A stretch of 25,458 nucleotides of DNA, from positions 1-25,458 of the forward strand of contig JADJTY010000002.1 of assembly GCA_016710935.1 (NCBI GenBank). The letters are read 5' to 3'. Within the stretch, counting starts at the first letter, position 1; each line of letters opens with the position of its first letter. Below the pieces are notes generated by a model that was given only the letters and a program-made list of their open reading frames with translations, was not told the origin of the DNA and made no database searches. Both the position numbers and the translations under genes were made by a program. This stretch comes from Chitinophagaceae bacterium. GTDB taxonomy: Bacteria; Bacteroidota; Bacteroidia; Chitinophagales; Chitinophagaceae. This document shows, in pieces, positions 10,384 to 18,897 of the stretch.

Positions 10384-11537
10384 AGGTTAACTTCTTTATT
10401 GGATGGCATAGGGAAACAATATTTCAAATAAAAACTCATTGTTACCCGGTTATATTTGGCCATGACGTAAAAAAAAGTCGCCACAATTCAAAACGCTTTT
10501 TATACGTTTTAAAATCTTTCCATGATCTTTTTTACACCGTTGATCATGACCTTATCATATTCTTCGTCTGTTATCTCCAGCCGTTTTTTCAGATACCTGA
10601 TAATTTCCACATCAGGTTGCCTGGGTATCTGTAAATATCCAATGCGTCCTGCCTCGTCATTTTCCACTTCGCACTGCCGCAGCAAGGCTCCAGTTTCTGT
10701 TATCCATGTTGAATTTGTGAGGGTGGTAAACAGAATGTACGAAACCTGATGCCCTGTTTTCCAGGTGATGGCCTCCATAATAGAGCCACCCTGTATTTTT
10801 TTCAAGCCAGCTTTGTGCGGCTTCCTTACTATAATCAAGATACCAAAGCGGCCTTATAAATTGCACCCGGTGAAATAAAATTGATTTAAGAAATTTCTTA
10901 AACGTCATGTTTGGGTAAGTCTTCATTGGCCTTTTTCCAAATGTTTTATGGATATCGGCAATATATTTCCCGTCAAAATAGTTACTTGCCTGCGGTGTTA
11001 GACCTTCTGCCTGATAAGAGTGCCCTTCGAGCACATACTTAACTTTAAATTTAGCACATGCATCCCTTAATACCTGTGAAAAACCAATGTCTGTGCTTGC
11101 ATCGAACTCCGGTACACAAGAAAAAAAGAATGCCCTGAAAATATCATCTGCCTCTTTATTATCTATCACGTAAGTCCATAAATCTATATTGGCATACTTG
11201 GTAATTTTTCTGATATTTTCTGTAGATATAGCTGTATTCCATGTATTATCATAATGTACACCCAAAGGCCTTAAACCCCATTCTACAGCCTTGCAAAGTA
11301 AATAACTAGAATCAGTTCCTCCGCTAAGTCCTATTATACAATCATACTTTTTGCCAATTCCATCTTTTTTAATTTTTGCAAATATTTCAAAGAGTTTTTT
11401 TCTGCTTCAGGAGTTCCGGGTTGATATATTTTATTAAGTTCATCAGTTTGAATACAATAATTACAAACCCCATTGCTATCAAAGGATATGCCTTTTATTC
11501 TTTCGTTGTAAATACATCTTGAACAGATTCTCATCAT
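10380..11537 (-). CDS. wbpG: WbpG-type N-acetyl sugar amidotransferase, frame broken
   Basis: PP-loop ATP pyrophosphatase that uses ammonia from HisH/HisF to turn an acetamido group of a UDP-sugar into acetamidino. N-terminus MMRICSRCIYNERIKG and NGVCNYC provide two CxxC pairs (probable zinc knuckle). The PP-loop GLSGGTDSSYLLCKA lies at about 11290-11330, then GVHYDNTWNT, YVLEGHSYQAEGL and HHLENRASGFVHSVY. Breaks near 11345, around 10750, and at 10509, where one extra T creates a false stop after KKIMERF; removing it gives KTYKKRFELWRLFFYVMAKY and then SFYLKYCFPMP, ending at a TGA (10380) that overlaps hisH. The length of about 386 residues then fits the family. The start, 11537 or 11534, is in frame with the upstream ATP-grasp gene with no stop between. 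Confidence 0.88.
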
Positions 11538-12588
11538 CGGTATCTTATGTGAAAATATTTCTTCTTTTAATCCTCTTACAATTTTTGCATATTGATATGT
11601 AAATCCCGTTTCTACATGTTCATTCAATATATGTTTGCGTATCAATACATCTGGTTCATTGTATCCTACCATCGCTCTAAGCGAGGTGGTACCGCTAAAG
11701 CGGGGATTGATCTCAAACAAATAAACTTTTCCTTTAACCAACCTGCATTGCAGGTTTACAGAACAGGTAGCTTTCAGCTTTTTTGCAATTTCAATACATT
11801 GCTCAAGTACATTTTCGTAATTGCCAAATTCTCCCTGTGATATACCGCTGCTTATAAGTAATGCAGGTCCCAACAATTTATTCTCCGTATGATTTGGAAC
11901 TTTTATTCTGCAGTTTAATCCGCCTGATATACTTCTCCTGAGTGCAATAGCATTTATATAAACACCGTCTTTATCAAACAAAACCCCAACAGTATACTCA
12001 TCATCCGGAGTACCAACATATTCCTGTGCAATAAATTCGGGGTATATTTTCAGAAGATAAGATGCAAACAATTTTAATTCATCAGCGCTTTGGGCAATCA
12101 TTACATTCATACTCCCACCACCACCTATAGATGGCTTTAACACAAGTGGAAATATAGTTATGCCATCAATATCCTTAATTGATGTGATTGTGTAAGATCT
12201 AGGATAATTAAAATTATTAGTTTTTAAAAAATCAATTGTTTTGTTTTTATCCAGGCAAATGTCAAGTACATATTCAGGATTAATAAATACCATACATCCT
12301 GCCGCTTCAAACTTTTCTTTGTTTAAAGAAATAATTTTCAATTCAGGTTCAGAGCCAGGAAAGAGCTTTTATGGTATGCTTCTTACAAATTTTCATTAAC
12401 TCATCTATAAAGTTTACATCATTTGCCCTGGGTACTACATGTGCTGCATCAACTTCGTTAAAACCTTTACTTATTGGAGTGATATCTGTACCAACAATTA
12501 TATATTTATGCAGAGATAGGCGCAGTGCCTTAATAAGCTGCTCGCCTACACCACCTCCTCCTATTCCGGTAACTAATACACTTATCAT
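11538..12588 (-). CDS. ATP-grasp (carbamoyl-phosphate-synthase-like) ligase, one frame break
   Basis: ATP-dependent carboxylate-amine/acyl-phosphate type ligase of about 350 residues. The N-terminal pre-ATP-grasp domain begins MISVLVTGIGGGGVGEQLIK (12588); a break near 12352 hides FPGSEPELKIISLNKEKF. The ATP-grasp core shows VLKPSIGGGGSMNVMIAQ (phosphate loop), FIAQEYVGTPDDEYTVGVL, CSVNLQCRLV and the metal-binding VYLFEINPRFSGTTSLRAM. It ends around IVRGLKEEIF. No stop codon separates it from WbpG, so as written the two are one polypeptide; an indel just before the ATGATGA is the likelier reason, because almost every other junction here is an ATGA overlap. Its position immediately before wbpG-hisH-hisF suggests a role in the same nitrogen chemistry or a peptide-bond decoration of a sugar, but the substrate is unknown. 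Confidence 0.82.
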
Positions 12589-13283
12589 AATGTTATTATT
12601 TTTCCCACATAGCTTTTAGTTCTTCTAAGCAGGCATTCTGTTACAGAGGAATGAATAATATTTTTACCATTTATTCTTGATTCATCAAAACCTATCCGGT
12701 AAATTTCAAAAACATCTGTATTACTATCATACATTAAGAAACTGGACAAGTTACCTACATCCCGTGGCAGCCCTACCGAACCTATATTGATAAACGTTTT
12801 ATCAGCAAAATCGTTTATAAATGGCCGGTGTGTATGCCCCATGATGATTATATCATAATCATTATCACATAAAATACTCAGATCGGAATCCGGATATACA
12901 TAACCATTTAATTTATCCAACAGGCTTCCATGTGTTAAATAGAATTGTTTTTTATTATGGGTAAACTGTATCTCTGTTTTCCAGCTTTTAATGAATTGTA
13001 GCTGTGAATCATTTATTTTATCTACAACCAGATCTAACTCGTATACTTCTACATTGTTCTCTTTAATAGGTATTTCCCCAAGTAACATTGCCTCATGATT
13101 GCCTTTAATGCACTGAAAATTATTATCATGTAAAATATCTAAAACTTCTAACGCATTGGGCAAATATCCAACAGCATCACCTAAAAAATATTTTTCATCA
13201 GGCTGCATGGTCTTTAGACAAGCCATTACATTTTGTAAGGCCTGCAGGTTTCCATGTATATCAGACAGAAAAGCTATTTTCAA
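12585..13283 (-). CDS. Calcineurin-like metallophosphoesterase
   Basis: Intact 232-residue binuclear metal phosphoesterase. All metal-ligand motifs are present: SDIHGN (Asp8, His10), FLGDAVGY (Asp36), GNHEAM (Asn62, His63), LTHGS (His118) and GHTHRP (His150, His152). It resembles the YfcE/ApaH-like small phosphoesterases without a signal peptide, so a cytosolic role is expected. The likely start is a TTG at 13283 that overlaps the TGA of the preceding SDR (TTGA); its own stop overlaps the ATP-grasp start as ATGA, so it is locked into the operon. Such an enzyme is not part of the classical wbp pathway. It could remove phosphate from a sugar phosphate or an activated intermediate, or be a nucleotide-level regulator. 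Confidence 0.87.
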   Translation of the reverse strand: MKIAFLSDIHGNLQALQNVMACLKTMQPDEKYFLGDAVGYLPNALEVLDILHDNNFQCIKGNHEAMLLGEIPIKENNVEVYELDLVVDKINDSQLQFIKSWKTEIQFTHNKKQFYLTHGSLLDKLNGYVYPDSDLSILCDNDYDIIIMGHTHRPFINDFADKTFINIGSVGLPRDVGNLSSFLMYDSNTDVFEIYRIGFDESRINGKNIIHSSVTECLLRRTKSYVGKIITL

Positions 13284-14171
13284 TTTTGCAGGTGATTTAT
13301 TAATTTACTAATTCCTTCTTTCAGCGACACCCTGGGTTCCCAACCAATTTATTCTTTTGCTTTGCTAATGTCAAATAATGCCTTGTAATTTTCCTGGTTA
13401 TCTGCAAAACCGGAGTTTTCTATTTTACTGTTGGATCCCGGCACCAAAGAAAGAATTATTTCTGCCAGTTGTTTCATTGAAACCGGTTTACCACCTGATA
13501 TATTAAATATCTCACTTTCGTCCTGATATTTCAAACAACCTAATACAACATCAGCTATATCATTTACATATGTAAAATCCTGTTGCCGGCAACCCGTGCC
13601 ATGATATTTGATAACTTCGTTTGCCAAAAGCTTTTTCAACAAATATCTTCAAAACAGTATTTGATTTTTGATAATTACCATATGGAGCATTGATCCGGAG
13701 AATTATACTTCTGAAATTATTTTGGTTCAACAATTTACTTTCTGTTTCCAGTTTTCGTTTACTGTATAAATTCTCAACTATTGGTTCAGAATCTTCTGTG
13801 ATCAATCTATCAGTAAATCCATATACATTAGTGGTTGAAATAAAAATAAATTTCTTTACCCCATTACCGGTAGCATATTCAAATACTGAATCATCAATTT
13901 GCCCGTTTCTCAAATAGCATTCTTCATAAGTGTTTATACCATCGGGTATTTTTCCGGCACAGTGAATGATGGTATCAAATGAATACCCAGCAAGCAACAT
14001 CTGTAAATCATCCTTTCCCAGGTTGACTTTAATTGCAGGCCATGTAATATTCTCATTATATTGGTTATATGTACCAATAAATTCGATATTCTTTTGCGTT
14101 AAGGCCTCTGCTACAGATTGGCCAACCAGGCCGGCGGAACCGGTAAGTAAAATGTTTTTATGCGATGTCAT
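13280..14171 (-). CDS. NAD-dependent epimerase/dehydratase (extended SDR), frame broken
   Basis: Nucleotide-sugar modifying SDR of about 297 residues. N-terminal Rossmann loop is LLTGSAGLVGQSVA; the catalytic region reads FIFISTTNVYG and later NLYSKRKLETE (Tyr and Lys of YxxxK), followed by ILRINAPYG. A break near 13630 separates the C-terminal part with FTYVNDIADVVLG and NISGGKPVSMKQL. The frame then meets an in-frame TAA at 13349-13351, but the expected C-terminus IGWEPRVSLKEGISKLI continues in the same frame to a TGA at 13280; homologues have leucine (probably TTA) where the TAA stands. The start overlaps the preceding methyltransferase by 14 bases. It may act as reductase or epimerase on the product of the neighbouring methyltransferase; substrate unknown. 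Confidence 0.82.
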
Positions 14172-15285
14172 TTAAGGTTAAAATTTCGGTACCTGCCAAT
14201 GCAGACTCCTGCATACATTTATTTTTTATTTTATCACCAAAAGTCCTTGAATAGATCAAAATACATTTTGGAGGGTTTTTTATCATCTCGCTGAACGGCT
14301 CTATGGCATTATGCAGGCAGGGTAGGTATTTACCACTGATCTCCGTATTATCATCAATTAACCGGCATTTCAAAATATTCAGTAAAAACAATGTATTTAA
14401 TGCCCGACCGGGAACATATATGGCAACTTCCTCCTGTGCATATTTTTCAAAGAGCTTTTCAATTGCATGATTTAATGAATCACTAAGTTGTTCAAAATCC
14501 TGGTAGCTTATGCTTTCAGTTTTATCATTTGTAACAGTATAAGGTGTTTTTTGGGTGGAAGAAGTCACTAAAAACATTCCTTCTATAATTTCGATCCTTT
14601 CCAAAAACAAACCTGCTTTTTTCCAGCAAAGTAAATATCCTTTTCGTGTAAAGTATAAATAGTGTTCGTGTATAAATATGGAGATGGCGCCTGTTTCTAT
14701 AAAGGGCTCGCAATTAGGCACTCCGAATATTAGTTTGCCAGACTGTGTTAATTGATTTTTTTGCTGCTGCAGAAATACAACCGGGTCTTCTATATGCTCC
14801 AGCACCAGTAAGCTATATATCAGATCAAATTGGAGACTGGCAATTTGTTTAGCCGGAAAAAAATCCCTGATAATATCAATCTCATCATCAATTCCTTCAA
14901 CAATTCCATGACCACCTGGTTCTATACCTGTTAGCTTAAGAGAGCTATCTTTTTTCTTTAATTGTTTAAGTATAATTCCATTGCCACAACCTACTTCCAA
15001 TACCGACAAACTTTCGTTAGTTTGTTTTATGGGCAGTGACTGCAAAATAAAATCGGTAACAAGCTCAACATATACTTTACCTGATTCGTTTGAAATAGAG
15101 CCATCTACTAAAGAGCCCAGCTCATAAACTTCATTTAATTTATTCTTTAGTTGTTCAGAAGCGGTTTGCCTGTAAATACACAGTTCATCATCATAATAAA
15201 CATCAAAAGGTAAACTGTCTGGCTGCCCTCCATTTCCTTTTTGAGGATGCGCTTTAAAATAAAAAGGTAATTTATCTGGTAACAT
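14158..15285 (-). CDS. C-methyltransferase-like class I SAM methyltransferase
   Basis: Intact 375-residue protein. The N-terminal stretch includes YELGSLVDGSISNESGKVYV, a feature of sugar C-methyltransferase relatives. Motif I, VLEVGCGNGIILKQL, is at about residues 95-109; the acidic strand GIEPGG follows, then SLLVLEHIEDPVVFL and KLIFGVPNCEPF. The last third (from about residue 290) with AIYVPGRALNTLFLLN and ILIYSRTFGDKI resembles the second Rossmann-like domain found at the C-terminus of TylC3/EvaC-type NDP-hexose C-methyltransferases, but the cysteine-rich N-terminal zinc domain of those enzymes is missing. It lies between two SDR genes (4-base gap to one, 14-base overlap with the other), suggesting the three build a branched or methylated sugar. 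Confidence 0.82.
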   Translation of the reverse strand: MLPDKLPFYFKAHPQKGNGGQPDSLPFDVYYDDELCIYRQTASEQLKNKLNEVYELGSLVDGSISNESGKVYVELVTDFILQSLPIKQTNESLSVLEVGCGNGIILKQLKKKDSSLKLTGIEPGGHGIVEGIDDEIDIIRDFFPAKQIASLQFDLIYSLLVLEHIEDPVVFLQQQKNQLTQSGKLIFGVPNCEPFIETGAISIFIHEHYLYFTRKGYLLCWKKAGLFLERIEIIEGMFLVTSSTQKTPYTVTNDKTESISYQDFEQLSDSLNHAIEKLFEKYAQEEVAIYVPGRALNTLFLLNILKCRLIDDNTEISGKYLPCLHNAIEPFSEMIKNPPKCILIYSRTFGDKIKNKCMQESALAGTEILTLNDIA

Positions 15286-15289
15286 ATCT

Positions 15290-16243
15290 TTATTGCATTT
15301 CAGTAAAGAATTTAGCTGTTTTTGCTATCCCTTCATCCAGGTCAACCTTTGCTTTAAATCCTAATATTTTTAATGTCTTATCTACGTTTGGAATCCGCAT
15401 TGCAATATCTGCACTTAAAGGAGGCTCAAATTCTATTTTTGAACTTGAATTCAACACCCTGCAAACCGTTTGTGCCAGTCCTAAAATAGTAATTACCGCT
15501 CTTGCATTACCTAAATTAAAGCTTTCGCCAATAGCCTGGGGTTGTTCAATACAGCGGATCAGGCAATCAACAAAATCATCTACATAACACCAGGCACGTA
15601 TCTGGTTACCATCACCATCTATTTTAATCGTTTCATTTTTAAGAGCTCGTTTTATAAAGATCTGTATTGCACCTTCGCCTGTTTGGCCCGGACCATATAC
15701 ATTAAACGGCCTTACAGTTACAACCGGCAAGCCATATTGCTTATAATAAGCATGAGCAAGATGCTCGCCTGCAAGTTTAGATACAGCATATGTCCACCTT
15801 GCCTCACCTGCTGAGCCTGCTACAGTTGCATCATCTTCGCTGCTTCTAAAAGCCATTGAACCAAAAACTTCGGAAGTTGAAAAATCAATGAACCTGTCTT
15901 TAATATTATTTATCCTGGCGGCTTCCAAAGCATTGGCAGTACCGATCATATTTACCTGCATTGTTTTTACAGGGTTTTTTATAACCGTATCAATCCCTGC
16001 TATACCAGCAGCATGCACCACAATGTCGGCTCCTTTCATGGATGAGCAGAGCAGATCAAAATCAAGTACATCACCTTTAATGATAGTAACATTTGGGTGC
16101 GTATCCATGCCGCTACCCGTAAGGGTATCGCGGTGGAAATTATCATACACTACTATTTTGTTTTTTTCTACGTACTGTTTTATCAACGTGTTTGCAATAA
16201 ATCCTGCGCCACCGGTAATAAACATGGTTTTGTTCTCGATCAT
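15290..16243 (-). CDS. NAD-dependent epimerase/dehydratase (extended SDR)
   Basis: Intact 317-residue nucleotide-sugar SDR. Rossmann motif GGAGFIA (residues 11-17), HAAGIAGID (78-86), STSEVFG (122-128) and catalytic Tyr152 and Lys156 in YAVSK are all visible; RPFNVYGPGQTGEGA and YVDDFVDCL complete the substrate domain. The pattern resembles dTDP-glucose 4,6-dehydratases, UDP-glucuronate decarboxylases and 4-epimerases of the family; the sequence alone does not decide which. The ATG at 16243 overlaps the aminotransferase stop by 4 bases. Being directly after WlbA/WlbC and before a C-methyltransferase-like gene, it may act on a UDP-sugar of the same route or start a separate branch. Confidence 0.87.
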   Translation of the reverse strand: MIENKTMFITGGAGFIANTLIKQYVEKNKIVVYDNFHRDTLTGSGMDTHPNVTIIKGDVLDFDLLCSSMKGADIVVHAAGIAGIDTVIKNPVKTMQVNMIGTANALEAARINNIKDRFIDFSTSEVFGSMAFRSSEDDATVAGSAGEARWTYAVSKLAGEHLAHAYYKQYGLPVVTVRPFNVYGPGQTGEGAIQIFIKRALKNETIKIDGDGNQIRAWCYVDDFVDCLIRCIEQPQAIGESFNLGNARAVITILGLAQTVCRVLNSSSKIEFEPPLSADIAMRIPNVDKTLKILGFKAKVDLDEGIAKTAKFFTEMQ

Positions 16244-17349
16244 AATTTGTTGACTGTGTTTGATATTTGTTTAATGATGTCTTTTGTAAGTTTCTCGTAA
16301 ATAGGTATTGCAATGCCTTTGGTAAATGCACGGTATGCAATGGGGAATTGCTGCTCACTATCAAGCTGGTATTTAGCTTTATAATAGGTTGTTGCCGGAA
16401 TACATTGTGCCCCATGATTGGCGCCTATATTATTTTCCTTTAAAGCAGCTATTGCTGATGCCTGGTTTTTTTCTTCATTGATCAGTATATGAAAGGTTTG
16501 CCAGGTATGGTTTCTGTCTGATGGCACCGATGGCAAAACGATATTTTCATTTTTTATTTCACTAAGATACACTTCAGCCAGTTCCTGTTTGTAAGCAATG
16601 ATTTGGGCCAGCCTTTGCATCTGGCTATTTGCCAATGCTGCCTGAAAATCGGTCATCCTGTAATTTAAACCAGCATCAACAAAATGCATCTGGCCTTCCT
16701 GCATTTCAATTCCGTGGTTTCGGAGCTGCCTGAGTTTTTTTGCCAATGAATCATCGGCTGTTAATAATACACCGCCTTCGCCACTGGTAATTGATTTACG
16801 TGGATGCAGGGAAAAAGAACCAAGATTGCCAAAAGTTCCTGCATGCTTTCCATTTTGCATAGCACCCAAAGCACAGGCTGCATCTTCTATAACATATAAG
16901 TTATGTTTGGTGGCTATCTGCATAATGACTTCAATATCGCAGGCAAGGCCAAATTCATGTACCGGAATAATGGCTTTTGTTTTAGAAGTGATGAGTGCTT
17001 CAATTTTAGTTACATCTATATTAAATGTATCGATATCTATATCAACAAAAACGCAGGTGGCACCAACCATTTCAACAACATTGGCTGTAGCAACATAAGA
17101 GAAGGCAGGCACAATCACTTCATCGCCCTTACCAATACCCAATGCCAGTAATGCAAGGTGTAAAGTGGCAGTACCGTTGCTTACTGCAATGGCATTTTTA
17201 CTTTTATTAAATTCATTAAAAGATTTTTCGAGCGCCAGCACGTTTACACCCTGCACAAGCATACCTGAGCGCAACACAGCTGCTACACAGTCTATATCCT
17301 GCTGGTTTATATCCGGACTGGCAAGTGGTATGAATTTATTTATTTCCAC
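16240..17349 (-). CDS. wlbC: DegT/DnrJ/EryC1 sugar aminotransferase (WlbC/WbpE type)
   Basis: Intact 369-residue PLP enzyme that transfers an amino group from glutamate to a keto-sugar. Seen: IPLASPDINQQDIDCV, NGTATLHLALLALGIGKGDE, IPVHEFG, VIEDAACALGA (Asp156 for the pyridine nitrogen) and the PLP lysine (about residue 185) in SFSLHPRKSITSGEGG, then NYRMTDFQAALANSQM. The start is GTG at 17349, inside the end of wlbA (14-base overlap). Together with WlbA it should make the 3-amino sugar UDP-GlcNAc3NA; in the related Pseudomonas and Bordetella systems the dehydrogenase and aminotransferase act as a pair. A dTDP-3-keto-hexose aminotransferase of the FdtB/QdtB kind is the alternative, but no 3,4-ketoisomerase is seen. 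Confidence 0.85.
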   Translation of the reverse strand: MEINKFIPLASPDINQQDIDCVAAVLRSGMLVQGVNVLALEKSFNEFNKSKNAIAVSNGTATLHLALLALGIGKGDEVIVPAFSYVATANVVEMVGATCVFVDIDIDTFNIDVTKIEALITSKTKAIIPVHEFGLACDIEVIMQIATKHNLYVIEDAACALGAMQNGKHAGTFGNLGSFSLHPRKSITSGEGGVLLTADDSLAKKLRQLRNHGIEMQEGQMHFVDAGLNYRMTDFQAALANSQMQRLAQIIAYKQELAEVYLSEIKNENIVLPSVPSDRNHTWQTFHILINEEKNQASAIAALKENNIGANHGAQCIPATTYYKAKYQLDSEQQFPIAYRAFTKGIAIPIYEKLTKDIIKQISNTVNKL

Positions 17350-18234
17350 GTATTTGATGCACCAATTCTATGGCAGCTTTTGTTTCTCTTATCCTGAATC
17401 CATTTCCTTTCAATATCTCCTCATAGCTCTTTGTATGCAGTTCGGTAAAGCCATCGCTGAACTCAAATCCTTCGCCATCAATAGTAAGCGTTCGGAAAGT
17501 TCTTTTACCTGCAACTTTAGCTTCATCCGGTAATGTATTGGTATCAATGCTCAGCATCCAGTTTACATTTGCCCTTTCAAGTTCCAATTGTCCTGAAGCA
17601 GTTTGTGCAGTATGCTCAGTTACCCTGTTTTCTTTTACTGCACCAAAAACCCACAACAACATATCAAAAAAATGAACACCAATATTGGTAGCAATACCCC
17701 CGCTTTTTTCCATATCTCCCTTCCAGCTGGTATGGTACCAATGCCCACGTGATGTGATATATTGTAAATTAACCGTGTGCTTTTTATCTGTAGGTGCCGC
17801 AGCAATTTTTTCTTTTAATGCAATAATGGCCGGATGCAGGCGTAATTGTAAAATGGTAAATACTTCTCCACCTGTTTCTTTTTCAATTTCCATCAGAGCC
17901 TCAATATTCCAGGGGTTTAATACAACCGGCTTTTTTCGCAAATTACACTTGCTCCAATACGCAAGCCAAAACGGATATGGGCATCATGTAAATAGTTTGG
18001 GCTGCAAACCGAAACAAAATCTGTTTTATTGCCAAGCCTTTTCTGTTTTTCCAGGTGGCGGTCAAACCGTTCAAACTCCGTAAAAAAATCAGCATCCGGA
18101 AAATAACTGTCCATAATGCCTACTGAATCGTGTTTATCCAATGCAGCTATCAGGGTATTACCAGTATCCTTTATAGCTTTCATATGCCTGGGCGCTATAT
18201 ATCCTCCTGCGCCAATGATTGCAAAATTTTTCAC
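17336..18234 (-). CDS. wlbA: UDP-GlcNAcA 3-dehydrogenase, Gfo/Idh/MocA family, one frame break
   Basis: Oxidises C3 of UDP-N-acetylglucosaminuronate with NAD, the second step towards 2,3-diamino uronic acids. The N-terminus NFAIIGAGGYIAPRHMKAIK binds NAD; VSVCSPNYLHD and ICEKPVVLNPWNIEAL (the EKP lysine motif) straddle a frame break in the A run near 17935. The catalytic domain has LQLRLHPAI, SRGHWYHTSWKGD, GGIATNIGVHFFDMLLW (the conserved histidine) and LELERANVNWMLSID, a pattern typical of WlbA/WbpB rather than general Gfo/Idh enzymes. The start is GTG at 18234, 20 bases after the regulator stop; the stop overlaps the aminotransferase start. Total about 300 residues, slightly short of the roughly 310-350 usual for the family. 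Confidence 0.85.
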
Positions 18235-18254
18235 GTTGTTTTTTTTATGTTTGA

Positions 18255-18783
18255 TTACCTGCTCCAGATCAGCAGCTTTTCATTAATATTTTTTGTTGCT
18301 TTCAATGCAGCAAATTCTTCTGCTGAATAAATGACATACCGGATTTTCCGCTTTACCAATGGTTCGGCTTTTTTATAAGGTCAGCAAGATAATTGGTGTT
18401 TACTGTACCTACCAGTTCAAGGTCGATCACATTGTTATCCCGTCCTTTGCAAACTCACCCGATAAATAAACCCTTTCCACTTCGCCCAGCTGACTGATCA
18501 CATTTTCTATTATGGTATCAATACCTACGTATTTTCTGATAATGCTGTTCAAATCAAAAAAAAGCGGGTGCTTCACATTTGCCGTGAAGAATTTTTTATT
18601 GCCCTGCACATCGCTGCTTACCATGCCGGCTTTCTCAAGCTTATTTAGTTCCAGCCTGATGGCATTGGTACTTTCTCCAAATTCTTCCTCAAGCCCACGC
18701 AGGTAGGCCCGGTTACTGCTGTTTAAAAAAAACTTGAGCAGTAATTTAATACGTGTTTTGGAAGAAATAAGTGCTTCTATCAT
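18255..18783 (-). CDS. Winged-helix regulator with nucleotidyltransferase-like C-terminus, frame broken
   Basis: Probable local transcription regulator of about 176 residues. Residues 1-75 form an ArsR-like winged helix: SSKTRIKLLLKFFLNSSNRA, then a recognition helix in STNAIRLELNKLEKAGMVSS and a wing in GNKKFFTANVKHPLF. After a linker, VERVYLSGEFAKGRDNNVID then LELVGTVN resembles a nucleotidyltransferase (MNT-like) fold, but the GS of the GSxxxG loop is GE and only one of the two DxD aspartates remains, so catalysis is unlikely. The C-terminus KRKIRYVIYSAEEFAAL follows two shifts near 18440 and 18375. It is preceded by its own promoter and an inverted repeat, and sits at the head of the wlbA-wlbC run. 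I infer that it senses a nucleotide or sugar ligand. Confidence 0.72.
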
Positions 18784-18788
18784 TATAA

Positions 18789-18809
18789 TTGAGTAAATAA
18801 ACTACTCAA
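18789..18809 (-). promoter_or_regulatory. Inverted repeat, candidate operator of the winged-helix regulator
   Basis: Perfect 7-bp arms TTGAGTA and TACTCAA separated by 7 bases, ending about 5 bases before the regulator start codon and overlapping the TTTG of the -7 box. The position suits autorepression. The binding protein is inferred from proximity only. Confidence 0.5.
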
Positions 18810-18837
18810 AGTTAAGATGTATTTAATAAGCTAACAA
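18807..18837 (-). promoter_or_regulatory. Bacteroidota-type promoter for the regulator and wlb genes
   Basis: On the minus strand a TTG (18835-18837) is followed after 20 bases by TAACTTTG (18807-18814), a full match to the TAnnTTTG -7 consensus. It lies in the 114-base gap between the acetyltransferase stop and the regulator start at 18783, and its 3' end overlaps the inverted repeat. Confidence 0.6.
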
Positions 18838-18856
18838 GCCTAATACGGCTTTTTTT
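18836..18856 (+). terminator. Small hairpin with T run on the plus strand
   Basis: AAGCC and GGCTT can pair around a 6-base loop, followed on the plus strand by a run of seven T. On the minus strand, which carries the genes, the run becomes an A run before the stem, so it would not be a classical terminator for the acetyltransferase. The five-pair stem is weak and may be chance. Confidence 0.2.
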
Positions 18857-18897
18857 GTAAAAAAGTTGTGGAAGGTTAAAAAACGCAGGCATGTAGC

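Noticed and set aside
11280..11345. Loss of WbpG activity through a truncated PP-loop
   Set aside because: The PP-loop SGGTDSS is fully encoded; it only appears lost because of a one-base shift near 11345.
15888..16253. Plus-strand hydrophobic frame of about 120 codons opposite the SDR
   Set aside because: The minus strand holds an intact SDR with all motifs; the hydrophobicity of the plus frame is a by-product of antisense reading.
17685..18083. Plus-strand frame of about 130 codons opposite wlbA
   Set aside because: Mirrors a well-supported dehydrogenase gene and shows no motifs of its own.
18427..18783. A 118-residue ArsR-type metal sensor
   Set aside because: No metal-binding cysteine or histidine cluster is visible, and the coding region continues after a shift into a nucleotidyltransferase-like domain.
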